From Ophiothrix spiculata (lineage: Eukaryota > Echinodermata > Ophiuroidea > Amphilepidida > Ophiotrichidae), in the NCBI GenBank assembly GCA_000969725.1, contig JXSR01S007887.1: a stretch of DNA of 29,618 bases; one strand, written 5' to 3'. Shown here one piece after another: positions 18,852-28,393 of this stretch. The position numbers and the translations under genes were made by a program. Positions within the stretch are counted from its first letter, which is position 1; every line of letters starts with the position of its first letter. Below the pieces are notes generated by a model. The model had not been told where the DNA came from. It made no database searches and saw only the letters and a program-made list of their open reading frames with translations.

Positions 18852-19537
18852 ATCAAGTAAATCGTGTACCCCGGTACAAACATTTCAAGATTTCAGGAAA
18901 TTTCCCGAAATGTAGCATCTCGGCATTCGTCTGTAATCATGTGAAAATTATCATTTGTATATTTTTGTGGTGGATGTTTACAGCGTGTTCCAGAAATAAT
19001 ATTACAATATTTGTGTGTTTATATAGTTCTTGACTGGATAGTCAGAAAATATGTAAAGGTGTTATTTTTACAGTCTGTGAAACAGACTTCAATATGACGT
19101 TTGTTTCATGTCAATTGGTAATCTAAAACAGAAGTTATGTTTTGTCAAATATTGGGATGTAAAATTTTCTGGTCCAGTTTCAGATTCCTCTTGAATGAAG
19201 TTCTATTGAGTAATGTTCTTGATCTGCTCACTCAACTGTGACAAAGTTTACTAATTATTATGTGCATGCTATCTTGAAAAAATGAACAAATTTGATGAAA
19301 AAATAAGACGGATATGATCAATTTTCCAAGGTGATCCATGTTTATTCCATTCAAAAACACTCCTGCTGTATTTAATAGCAAAAATCATAAAATTACACCA
19401 GACAAAAATCCACCCAAATATTTTTCAACAAAACATGACTTTTGTTGTACACTACTGATTGAAATGAAATAAACGGTAACTTGAACTTCAAGTCATGAAA
19501 TATTAAATGTAACGTTTACATACTTTTTGACTGTCCG
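18852..19537. other. Intergenic stretch with no recognised feature
   Basis: No exon or repeat recognised. A small perfect hairpin AGTCTGT-GAA-ACAGACT lies near 19071-19087. Confidence 0.5.
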
Positions 19538-19542
19538 TTAAA

Positions 19543-20117
19543 CCACAGATCTTTAAAAACGGGGATTGCGAATTCTGTACAAATACAAAAGAAAATCAAT
19601 ATAATCTCAATTCTATGTGTGAGTTGAAACCATTATTTGGATCATTATGTTTGAATAGCGCGGGGTTCTAAATCAATTACCATCAAATATTCATTTAGAC
19701 TCCTTCATTTTGTTTTAAACATACAACATGGTGATACTGAAAATAAATATTGCAAATAAATACCACGGTGAAAGTAGAAGAATAATACATAACACATTAT
19801 GATAAATAAAACGAGGAGCTTTTACCGTGGTTATTCTTTTCGAAAATTGTATAAGGAATGTTATTTAAACATTCACTTGGTTATATCAAACATATATTTG
19901 CAATACCGATGAGTTAAGAGGCTACGCACAGGTGACTTGAAAGTGTACACTCTAGTGACGCGGTTGGTCAATGAACTTTTTTGAAAGCCTACTGTATAGA
20001 TTGTGGAGTATAACAGAAGACTACACGTAATTGCCTGTTGGATTGTCTCGGCACCAACACAAACATTGCTTCAAACAAATGCAGCCGATCACCATCCCCG
20101 TTTTTAAAGATCTGTGG
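19543..20117. mobile_element. TTAA(A)-flanked MITE
   Basis: The direct repeat TTAAA flanks it at 19538-19542 and 20118-20122, consistent with a TTAA target next to A. The ends CCACAGATCTTTAAAAACGG and CCGTTTTTAAAGATCTGTGG are perfect inverted repeats. An inner hairpin pairs ACCACGGT near 19760 with ACCGTGGT near 19822. It is 575 bases with no transposase. Confidence 0.8.
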
Positions 20118-20234
20118 TTAAACCATGGAAGTAGTGATGTCATATTTATGAAAATCAGCTCAACACCTGCGATCTGGTTCCAAACAAATGATCATGTCCA
20201 TAGTGGTTCCACTGATCACATGTATTAACACAAT

Positions 20235-20434
20235 TAGTGTTTCCGCTGAGGTTTTTGAGCTTGAGCCAATTCAAGCAAGTTTGCCAAGTTAACGAGGTGC
20301 TTGCGACAAAATCATGAGCTGTGGCTGAAAATTGGCTCAATAAAGCTAGAAAAATATCTTTCTCACACATTTTTAGAAAGTCGTTGCGCCAATTTTCACC
20401 GGTCCTGTGCCATATGGCCTTAGCGGAAACTCTG
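20235..20434. mobile_element. hAT-type MITE, GTGTTCC family copy 2, perfect TSD
   Basis: The perfect direct repeat AACACAAT lies at 20227-20234 and 20435-20442. The ends TAGTGTTTCCGCTGAGG and CCTTAGCGGAAACTCTG are inverted. The interior is homologous to 17642-17846 in opposite orientation; the minus-strand ORF over it has no recognisable domain. Confidence 0.88.
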
Positions 20435-20699
20435 AACACAATACACGTACGCACATGTAAAAATTAGACCATCTTTACATTCGATTTTTGTTCACAAACT
20501 GAAACAAGGATAATTAAACCTTCTGGTCTATTAATTATAAGACTCTTTTCTATAACACATTACAGTGTTTTTTGCTTCATTCGGATTCAAACATACTAAA
20601 ACTTAAATAGAAATTATTCCCCATAGACTTATCGTGTGGTAAAAATGGCCACCACGTTTATTTGGAACTAGAACGAACATTTTGGGTGATTTGCATAAA

Positions 20700-21725
20700 T
20701 CATGCTTTCAATATTTTTAACCTTCAAGGTCCACCTTACCTTCATCAAAACTTCAGCAGGGCACATACAGTACATTCTCATAGAACTAGATCAAGTACTA
20801 ACAGTTTTAATGTGCCAAGGGTAAAAGGAATCGCTTCCACCACATTCTACTACAATGCCATCTTAGATTGGAATGCTCTAACATCAAGGGATTACCCAAT
20901 AAGCATGCTTTTAGCAAAATGTCAAGCCCCACCTTGCAAATACATCTTTTCATCAGGAGTTGTCTGATTTCATTGTGTAATTTTGGCCCTCCATCATTAG
21001 TTGTTTGTCTGATCTCTATTCATCTTTTTTCTGTTCTTCCCTTGGACCCCATTGGAAATAAGCTTGCTTCTATTGTCAGGCTTAATGGGTAATCCTGGAT
21101 TGTCAGCTTTGTCCTCGTGATCGTGTTCGTCTATCGATGGCATTGTGTTGAATGTTGGCCATGTTCTTTTTTTCAAATGTATGCTGCTTGTTCAAATGTA
21201 TTTGTGACCCGTCATATCGAAAGGTACCTTCAGGTCGGCATAGTAAATTAGAAGCAGGCCATTGAAGCTGAGCATAGTCAAAAATCGCGTCCAAGGTCGA
21301 ATTTCTAATTTCATCAGAAACGTTACCTTTGAAGTGTATTCTATCAGGTTCCAACATCCAAAACATGAAACAAATGTTTTAAAAACCGAGATAAACATCC
21401 TTTCTCCATTCAAGGTTTACCAGTACAGAAACTTTAAACTCGATTTTCTCAGAACCTATAGTTATCTGAATCAGCCCGATGCCTTTTGCCAATTTGGATG
21501 TAACTTTGCGATCGAACATCGAATAACCAAAGGCAAGGTGTCATTTTAAAGCTTAAAATATAATCTTTCAGATGAGGCCAAAAAATCCATTTTCATTTTG
21601 GGACCCTTAAGGTGCCTTTCGATATGATGGGTCACATTTCATGTTTACTATATTTTGTATACTATGTAACTTTGTTGTACTTTATATCTGGCATATCCGA
21701 ATAATAAACAAACAAACAAACAAAT
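20700..21725 (+). mobile_element. 5'-truncated LINE: reverse-transcriptase C-terminus and 3' UTR
   Basis: The frame from 20662 encodes NIFNLQGPPYLHQNF, then HTVHSHRTRSSTNSFNVPR, then FYYNAILDWNAL (about 20700-20880). This is the pattern after the reverse-transcriptase domain of CR1/L2/Jockey-like LINEs (…N..PPYL…TRS…PR……W..L). The reading then seems to continue one frame over (IKGLPNKHAF at about 20884-20913), so the copy is frameshifted. A 3' UTR with GGACCCCATTGG and a tail of (AAAC)n at about 21706-21724 follows. The UTR is split by the MITE 21204-21635. The catalytic part is absent; it is a dead fragment. Confidence 0.75.
21204..21635. mobile_element. MITE inserted in the LINE 3' UTR
   Basis: The ends GTGACCCGTCATATCGAAAG and CTTTCGATATGATGGGTCAC are near-perfect inverted repeats. 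A four-base direct repeat ATTT flanks it (21200-21203 and 21636-21639). The short ORFs on both strands inside it have no known domain. It is 432 bases long; the family is not certain. Confidence 0.78.
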
Positions 21726-22119
21726 ATGACATAACTACATCCGTAGCGTATACATTTGTACATTTGAGTTACTCTTTTGTGCATGCATTTCCTCCTATAG
21801 CAATTTCATGTATTTGTTTAGCTGTAAACATATGTAATATTGTGAAATTAACATTGTATTTTTAAGATTCTATATTATATCAATTGAATGTGCATATTGT
21901 GCTACTTAAATAGGATATGAAATAAAAATACCAAAGAAATTCAAATTTGTGTCATCGATAAGAGAAATTATTTCTTCAAACATATTTGACCAGCAGTTCT
22001 TTAACAAAAATATGTGTAGCATCTATTTTGATTCAGGGATTAATGGGACTTTTTGAAAATGTAACATTTCATTCAAACTATTTACCAAGATGTTTATAAG
22101 TTCAGATTCACTCAATAGG
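21726..22119. other. Intergenic stretch with no recognised feature
   Basis: AT-rich DNA. A 19-base match to 3215-3233 (AATTGAATGTGCATATTGT near 21880) is the only link to another part of the window. Confidence 0.45.
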
Positions 22120-22221
22120 TCAAGGGGCAAGATGGGGTTTGAAGGCTCAACAAATTATTATTGCATATTAAAGGAGCATTAATGGAAAGCATTTTGAAAT
22201 TTTATTTATGGATGATTTTCA

Positions 22222-22633
22222 ATTCATTATTAGTGATTGGGTGAAGCGGAGGTATGATATGGGAAATACTCGTGCGCTAAGTGTCATATCCAGGCGAAGC
22301 GCAGCTGAGCCTGGATATGACACCGACGCTGAACCCAATAACGAATTTATCATACCACTAAGCCAATCTTGATCTTCAAACTATTTATTTATTGGGGGTT
22401 TTTTTCAACTTTTTTAGCTTTATTTCACAAAAATTAACAATAACGAACCACTTTTGGTGAACGTTTTACTCTACATAATGCTGCGCATCCCTACAAATTT
22501 AAAACGTAATGTTCCGACGCGCTCAGTGACATGATATTAGTGCGTCTGACGCGCTCAGGGTATAGGATACGAAATATATCCCGGCAGCGGCTTTTCCAAA
22601 TATGGTCATAAATTCTTTTAGTGGTATGATAAA
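22222..22633. mobile_element. Foldback insertion splitting an older MITE copy
   Basis: Sequence on both sides (GATGATTTTCAATTCAT left; GTTAGAAAAAACAGTCAATT right) is continuous in the relative at 11053-11109, so about 400 bases were inserted. The insert contains two adjacent foldbacks. The first has GTCATATCCAGGC and GCCTGGATATGAC around a GCGAAGC core (22294-22300). The second is bounded by TTTATCATACCACTAA and TTAGTGGTATGATAAA (about 22349 to 22633). Confidence 0.65.
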
Positions 22634-22839
22634 CGTTAGAAAAAACAGTCAATTACCAGATATCGGGAAAATGTTTGATCAGATATAGATTGCAGATAAA
22701 TAAAAAAAAAAAACAAGTTATATTTTCAACCATAACTGAGTTTGGACAAAAAAGTAGTAGAAAGGTAATAATTATTTTTCTCCCAATGGTCATCCTTTTT
22801 AATGTGGGCACCGTAAAAGGTGGATTTGTTACATGGAGA

Positions 22840-23430
22840 GTGATTTATGCATCAATTTTTGTCATATCTTTTCAACAATCAAACTAAATGTCATAATTTT
22901 GGTATGATTTTAAAGACAATTAATTTGACTTTCAAGAAATTAAGAATAAAATCCAAATGAAGTGATTAATTAAGCTTAATGACCCGTTTAAGCTACCTAG
23001 CCAGGGGTGGAGGCGGGTGTGGTTGAGGCGGGTGAGGTTGAGGCATCATGAAAATTGTGCATAAATGTCATATCTCCTTGAAAATCCATTGAAGCGTCAC
23101 CAATCTTATATGATTTTAAAGGCTAGTTATTGTTTATAAAAAACAAGTTGGAATTTATCCGAATAAAGTTGATAATTAACGCTTTTAACAAGTTAAAAGT
23201 CAATGAGCTAATTTAGCCAGAGATGAAAAAAGGCATAAATGTGGTTGGTGTGGATGAGATATGTACATTGTGCATCAAATTTCGTCACAACGTTTCAATA
23301 ATCGTATGATATGTCATAATTTTGGTATGATTTTGAAGATAATGTATTAGTCTATAAAATAATCAAAAATATTAGCCAAATAAAGGTATTTATAAACTCT
23401 AATCAACGATGATCAGGAAGGAGTGCGGTG
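22840..23430. repeat. Diverged tandem array, three units of about 206-217 bases
   Basis: The anchor TATGATTTTAAAG recurs at 22903 and 23109, and as TATGATTTTGAAG at 23326. Each unit also carries a GTCATA block and a late GGTG/GTGG-rich segment (22998-23042, 23233-23262, 23420-23452). The units are strongly diverged, hence old. The array is internal to the TTAA-flanked composite element. Confidence 0.65.
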
Positions 23431-23541
23431 TGGATGAAGTGAGTGAGATGAAACGCAAATGGGCCTCACCTCAAAAAAGATGACCCAATGTTAATATGCA
23501 ATAATAATTTTTTGGCACTCCAACCCCATCTTGCCCCTTAA

Positions 23542-23940
23542 GCAAAGCAAATATGATACACATGTGAAATTTTGGTGGCCATGGACAAAATAAAAATAGG
23601 GACCTAGGTCACTGATAGGTCATCGGATAATATAAGTTGTATTGAAATGGGTCAAGCTCAATAATAAGCAAAATAAAGTGGTTTTGCTCAGTAACCCATG
23701 CACTTCAGGTTTTTTTATTTGGAAAAATGTTAGGCCTAAATATTTTCTCGAACGTATTTAAGAGATTTTTTTTTTCAATCCTCTAAAAGACAAGACAAGG
23801 GATTGATATGAAATTGGTATACTTTGTACATCCATACAAGACATTTTAAAAATAAATGACTATTTTGCCAGTATAGACCAATTTGGCAAAGCAATTACTG
23901 AGTTGTCCCAATGGCGTTATGCGGTGTCCAACGATAGGGG
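23542..23940. other. Intergenic stretch with no recognised feature
   Basis: No exon, inverted ends or known repeat were recognised between the two flanking elements. Confidence 0.45.
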
Positions 23941-23942
23941 TA

Positions 23943-24724
23943 GGGGAACGTGGGGTAATCCCGAACGCGGGGTAACCCCGAACACCGTGATTACAGCAAA
24001 ACGCGAGAGGTGGCGATTATGTAACTACCATATTGTGTTAGCCACCCGTGGACTGAAACCAAACATAAAGTAACCGAGAAAAAAATCTCGTATATTCACG
24101 CGAGAATTGCAAAAAAAGATTTTTCGCGAAACTCACTTTTTAAACTATTATTTTCTCGGGAATATCGAATATCTAAATGAAGAGGAAGAGCAAGTTTTAC
24201 TTAGTTTAACAGGTTTATGAGTCCGTTTAGTTGGAGAAAACCAACGATTACAGAAATATTTGTATATATATATGTTTGAAAATATCCGATTTCCAAAATT
24301 TGCGTGGATTGGGGTAATCCCGAACGACCGTTCGCAATATCCCGTTTCCATGGCAACCAGTATCGGCGTGACCAATTAAGATGGTAAATTTGAAACACTT
24401 ACTGAGCTTTTCAATATGTATGATTGTTATTTTGTTTATGCTACAAGAAACAGAAAATGACATTTTTGCTCCATTCGGAACTTGCTTGGCCTATTGAAAA
24501 ACCACGTTCGGGATTACCCCACGGCGCAGGGTAATCCCGAACATCACCAGTTTTTTTGTTTGGATCATAACTTCTTTTATATTAAGGTTTAGTACGTAAA
24601 ATCATGTGTCTAGGTAGGGTAATACTTCCACTTTGTATTGGTAAGGTTATCCTTGGTAAACCTTGCTTTACTGTCAACTTATAGGCTCCAATATAAAGGT
24701 GTTCGGGATTACCCCACTTTCCCC
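23943..24724. mobile_element. TA-flanked MITE with six GGGGTAATCCCGAAC iterons
   Basis: TA lies at 23941-23942 and 24725-24726. The ends GGGGAACGTGGGGTAATCCC and its near-complement (right end CCCCACTTTCCCC) are inverted. The motif GGGGTAATCCCGAAC or a one-base variant occurs at 23952-23966, 23969-23983, 24311-24325 and 24529-24542 on the + strand, and inverted at 24506-24520 and 24701-24715. Overlapping minus-strand ORFs lack known domains. It is 782 bases long. Confidence 0.78.
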
Positions 24725-24802
24725 TACATATCAACCGGTGTATTTGATGCATACCATAAAACATAGTACAGGGGAACCTCATTAACACAAAATCAATGGG
24801 AC

Positions 24803-24934
24803 CAGTGTTCCCGCTAAGGTTTTGAACTCGCGCCAATTCAAGCAATTTTGATCAAGTTAAAATAGAAATTATTAATTGCGCCAATTTTCACTGTTCCTAC
24901 AACAAAGGCGCGTCATACGGCCTTGGGAACACTA
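24803..24934. mobile_element. hAT-type MITE, GTGTTCC family copy 3
   Basis: The ends CAGTGTTCCCGCTAAGG and CCTTGGGAACACTA are inverted and match the family at 17642 and 20235, with shared GCGCCAATT blocks. At 132 bases it is internally deleted. The flanking eight-base sequences agree at only five positions, so it is probably older. Confidence 0.7.
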
Positions 24935-25196
24935 CTGGGGACAATGATTTTTAGTTTGTGTTATCAGGATTTTGTGTTATCCAAAAAAATTAACTGAATT
25001 CACATAAAAAAATAACTAATAATTGCACTTATTTGTACTATAGCTATAGATTTAGAAGGGAGATACCAGACTAATTAGACTAGACTCGACCCCCCCCCGG
25101 GAGATTTTTGGAGGCAGGTATTTTTGGAACCTTACCCCCTGAGATGTTCAAATCAGGTTGCCTGCAAATTGACCGGTGGTTGATGTGGCCGTGAGG

Positions 25197-26700
25197 GCGC
25201 TTTTTTTAAAATGGCCGCCAAAATAGTATATTTTCATCATAAACCACTTCAAGCAACCTGTAAACAACCTTATATACAAATTTATCATTGTTAAATGGCT
25301 TTTAGAGATTAAGCAAATACATTAGAATAAAAAATGACGTCATATGCACATTAAATATTCAAAATGGCCGCCAAATAGTAAATAATTACAAGAAAACTGA
25401 CCAATTTGGCCTTTCCATTGCCTAATATTATAAAAGAATCAATAGAAAGAAATGTTAAGGATTATCATTGGATCATCCTGTCGTTAAATCATGTCATTCA
25501 CGATTCAAATTCAAAATGGCGCCCATGTAAGATCCAAAATGGCTGCCAAAATACAATTTTGTCACTTAAAATGGACTGTAGTGACATTAAAACAAGAATA
25601 AAAAACTATATAATGTGAACTAATTAAAAGAAAATGGCCTTTAGGATAAGAAGACACCAATTCATTCCTTAATTATGTTGCTAATATGCTTCAAATCCAA
25701 AATTGCGTTCATAATAAGGTCCAAAATGGCCATCAAAATACATTTTTGTCTCTCAAAATTCGGTAAAAATGACATTAAAATAGGATTAAAACATATAATC
25801 ATTCAATTTAATAGAAAATGCATGGCTGCTAGACTAATAGAGGATCAATTCTTTCCTAAACTATGTTGCTAACATGTTTAAAATCCAAAGTGGTGCCTAT
25901 AATAAGGTCCAAAATGGCTATGATTTTTGTCATCTAAAAATGAATTAAGAGTGCCATTAAAACCATGTTAAAGACTTATTTTTTTCCAAAATATCAAATT
26001 AATCAAAGGAAAATGACTTACCATCGGATCATTCTGTCATCAAATCATATTATTCACATATATTAAATTAAATGGCACCCATGTTAGATCTAAGATGGCC
26101 ACCAAAATACAATTTTGTCACTTAAAATGGAGTAAAGTTACATAAAACAGGATTAAAACCTATAATCATTCAAATTTAATGAAAATGGATTAAAGTGACA
26201 TAAAAATAGATTTAAAATAGTATCATCATTCGAAATGATAAATAAAAAAATTGCTTTTTTAGAGCAATAGCAGACCAAAAGACTTATACTTTTCCAAAAC
26301 AACCAATGGAAAATGACTTTGAGGGTACTTTGAGACCTAATTCCCCACAAATTCTCTTGCTAACATGTTTCAAATACATTTTGGCGCCCACAATAAGGTC
26401 CAAAATGGCCGCCATTTTTTTTTTTGCCACACAACAACGGGTCAGTGACATCACAAATGAAAAATGACTTATAGAGTAACAACAGATCAATTCCATGTCC
26501 GGAATCTAAAATCTGTTGCTAACATAGTTTCTTTTTTTTTCACTGAATATAGGGGAAAAGAGAAAACTTAAAACTGGCGTGGACATAAATTATGATCAAT
26601 GGAAATGGCTTTGAATCTATCAACAGGTCAATTCCTTCTTAAAGTATGTAGTTGATATGTTTCTAATCCAAAATGGAACCTCTTTAAAGGTCCTGCAATA
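25197..26700. repeat. Degenerate tandem array rich in AAAATGGCNGCC
   Basis: Units of about 185 bases share GTTGCTAACATGTTT, AATCCAAA-TGG-GCC, ATAAGGTCCAAAATGGC and a following ACAATTTTGTCACTTAAAAT. Anchors lie at about 25490, 25675, 25862, 26045 and 26358, with partial units at about 25200, 25335, 26512 and 26648. The units diverge strongly. Short ORFs crossing it are not conserved between units, so it is not coding. Confidence 0.75.
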
Positions 26701-26709
26701 ATGCAATGA

Positions 26710-26850
26710 GATCCTCACCAAAAGACCCCCTTTTTTGAGAGCTCCTCACTGAAAACCCCTTTTTTTTCTTCATTTAGCCTGTCACCGAAAGACCCCCTCT
26801 TCTGAGGTCTGTGCCGCACACCCCGTCACTTTCAAATTCGAGTGCCCAGA
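26710..26850. repeat. Remnant related to the GCACTCA-ended element family
   Basis: Repeated phrases CACCGAAAGACCCCC and CACCAAAAGACCCCC plus a terminal GAGTGCCC resemble the right side of the element 27329-27669 (AGGGGGTCTTGACCGCC, GAGTGCCCCCC). It looks like a one-ended, decayed relative. Confidence 0.45.
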
Positions 26851-26879
26851 ATTTAGGGGGTCTAGTTTTGTGATGATAA

Positions 26880-27320
26880 ATTAGTGGGTGGCTGTAGGGC
26901 ATAAATAACATCACCTGTGATTTCATCATGAAATATGCACATTAAACATCTAATTAGAATAATTTATGCATTTTTCCTTAAAGACTGACCTTCATGATAT
27001 AATGAAATGATTAAGCCCTGGTCACATTAACTAATTTGCATAATTCATGTGAAAATTAAAAAAATGGTTTTATCTTCGCTGATGCAGTTTGTGAGAATCT
27101 GCTTAAATTTGTAAAATCCTTGCTTAAAGGGTATGTTTTACATCTGAAATCATTGTTTGTGTATATTTGGCTATTGTCAGTAATCCTAGCCTCCTAGGTA
27201 TGGTAGTTTTGGAGAGTCCATTCCCCAGGCTTGCCATCCTACCCCTTGCATGCCGAGTGCCCCTTCCCCTCGCCATTATGCATTTACCATACAATCAAAT
27301 CAAGTAAATCTTGGGTTCGA
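26880..27320. other. Intergenic stretch with no recognised feature
   Basis: AT-rich sequence; no exon or clear repeat structure was recognised. Confidence 0.45.
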
Positions 27321-27328
27321 TCGTTGTC

Positions 27329-27669
27329 CCCGGGGGGGGGCACTCAACCTTGAAAGTGGTAGGTATGTCAGGCGCGAAGCGCCGAAATTGGGGGCAGGTG
27401 AACTGATTTTCTGTAAAAAATGGACCTTTGAAACCAATTTTAGGGGTCTAGTGAACTGAAATTTTGGCCAAAAATAGCCTCCTGAGCTGAAATTTTTCGC
27501 AATTTTTGCAGTTAGAGCTAAAATTCGGTATTTTTTCTCAAAAATGGGGTCAAAAGAACTGAATCATGCTGAAAATGGGGATCTAGTGAGCGGCCTGGCG
27601 GCCTGAAAAAGGGGGTCTTGACCGCCGGACATATATACCCTGCCCACATATGTGAGTGCCCCCCCCGGG
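27329..27669. mobile_element. MITE with CCCGGGGGG-GCACTCA ends and perfect 8-base TSD
   Basis: The perfect direct repeat TCGTTGTC lies at 27321-27328 and 27670-27677. The ends CCCGGGGGGGGGCACTCA and TGAGTGCCCCCCCCGGG are inverted. An inner hairpin GGCGC-GAA-GCGCC lies at 27371-27383. The 8-base duplication fits hAT or P superfamilies. The element is 341 bases with no transposase. Confidence 0.85.
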
Positions 27670-27925
27670 TCGTTGTCATGACTTGATTCACATGATCAAA
27701 TCATAGGTGAATGCAAACAGACAGCATCCCTAGTAAAAATCGAGTACAAAAATAGTACAACATTCCTAAGGTACAGGTGCACATTTGGAACATCATTTAA
27801 GTACAATTTGAAGCTATTTGAGTACATTTATAGTACACAAATTTGTAATATATTTGTACTAAAACTGTACTATAATCGTGTTCCAAATGTGCATCTCAGG
27901 AATGTTGTACTAGAATTGTACTCGA

Positions 27926-28371
27926 CAGTGGCGTGCCCAGGATTTTTTGAGTGGGGGGGGGGGGCACAACCATCAGTTTCCCCCGAATGACCAATATCGG
28001 CAGAAGGGTAAAATGTAATATTTTTAGATTTTTTTCATAATGCGCGCGTAGCGCGCGAAAATTTTTTCAATTAACGCAAAACACGGCAAATTTTGACTGA
28101 ATATTGACAGAATAACAGGAATTTCGCGCGAAGCGCGCAAAATTTTTGCTTTTTCATACTTAAATTATCAAAAACAAAGGGAAATTCAAAACACTTGGGG
28201 ATACTACTACTACTACTACTCCCTTTGATTTTTTTCTCTCCTCCCCTTTCTTTTCTATCTTTTTTGTGTCAAGATGCCCGAATGTGCCGTTTCTTTCGAC
28301 TCAGTGACTCATCAAACTGGGTGGGGGGGGGGGGGCACGTGCCCCCCGGCCCCCCTTTGGGCACGCCACTG
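27926..28371. mobile_element. hAT-type CAGTGGCGTGCCCA element with perfect TSD
   Basis: The perfect eight-base direct repeat GTACTCGA lies at 27918-27925 and 28372-28379. The ends CAGTGGCGTGCCCA and GGGCACGCCACTG are inverted, followed by long G and C runs. The interior holds two GC-rich mini-hairpins (28042-28056 and 28125-28137) and a (TAC)n microsatellite. Overlapping ORFs are low-complexity and not genes. Confidence 0.9.
28202..28220. repeat. (TAC)n microsatellite
   Basis: About six TAC units inside the hAT-type element. Confidence 0.85.
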
Positions 28372-28393
28372 GTACTCGATTTTTTCCAGGGAT

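Larger units (their letters stand above)
22124..23537. mobile_element. Composite TTAA-flanked element
   Basis: The flanks are TCAA (22120-22123, one change from TTAA) and TTAA (23538-23541). The ends GGGGCAAGATGGGGTT and AACCCCATCTTGCCCC are perfect inverted repeats, and pairing continues to AATTATTATTGCATATTAA. Inside are a partial copy of the 11025-11545 family (from 22168), a foldback insertion in that copy, and a three-unit tandem array. At 1414 bases it is the largest element here, with no transposase. Confidence 0.72.
27726..28393. mobile_element. Foldback MITE interrupted by a hAT-type element
   Basis: The arms ATCCCTAGTAAAAATCGAGT (27726) and, read from the right end, ATCCCTGGAAAAAATCGAGT (28393) are inverted. 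They continue through AGTACAACATTCCT and TGCACATTTGGAACA. The right arm is split at GTACTCGA by the element 27926-28371. Without the insert the host element would be about 214 bases. Confidence 0.8.

Noticed and set aside
18395-19033. Open frames of 127-179 residues around the N run
   Set aside because: They exist only because N cannot encode stops; the assembly gap explains them.
21103-21549. Overlapping ORFs on both strands
   Set aside because: They cross the border between the LINE UTR and the inserted MITE, so they cannot be old coding sequences.
21875-21905. A 19-base match with 3215-3233
   Set aside because: The similarity does not extend convincingly beyond AATTGAATGTGCATATTGT; too short to call a repeat family.
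24148-24463. Three overlapping minus-strand ORFs
   Set aside because: They lie wholly inside the iteron-bearing MITE 23943-24724 and show no domain or conserved pattern.
25081-25160. Possible element terminus at a C run with GGGAGATTTTTGG
   Set aside because: No matching inverted end or target duplication could be found.
25406-25872. Short ORFs in the ATGGC-rich array
   Set aside because: The reading frames are not kept between repeat units, and the codons follow repeat composition.
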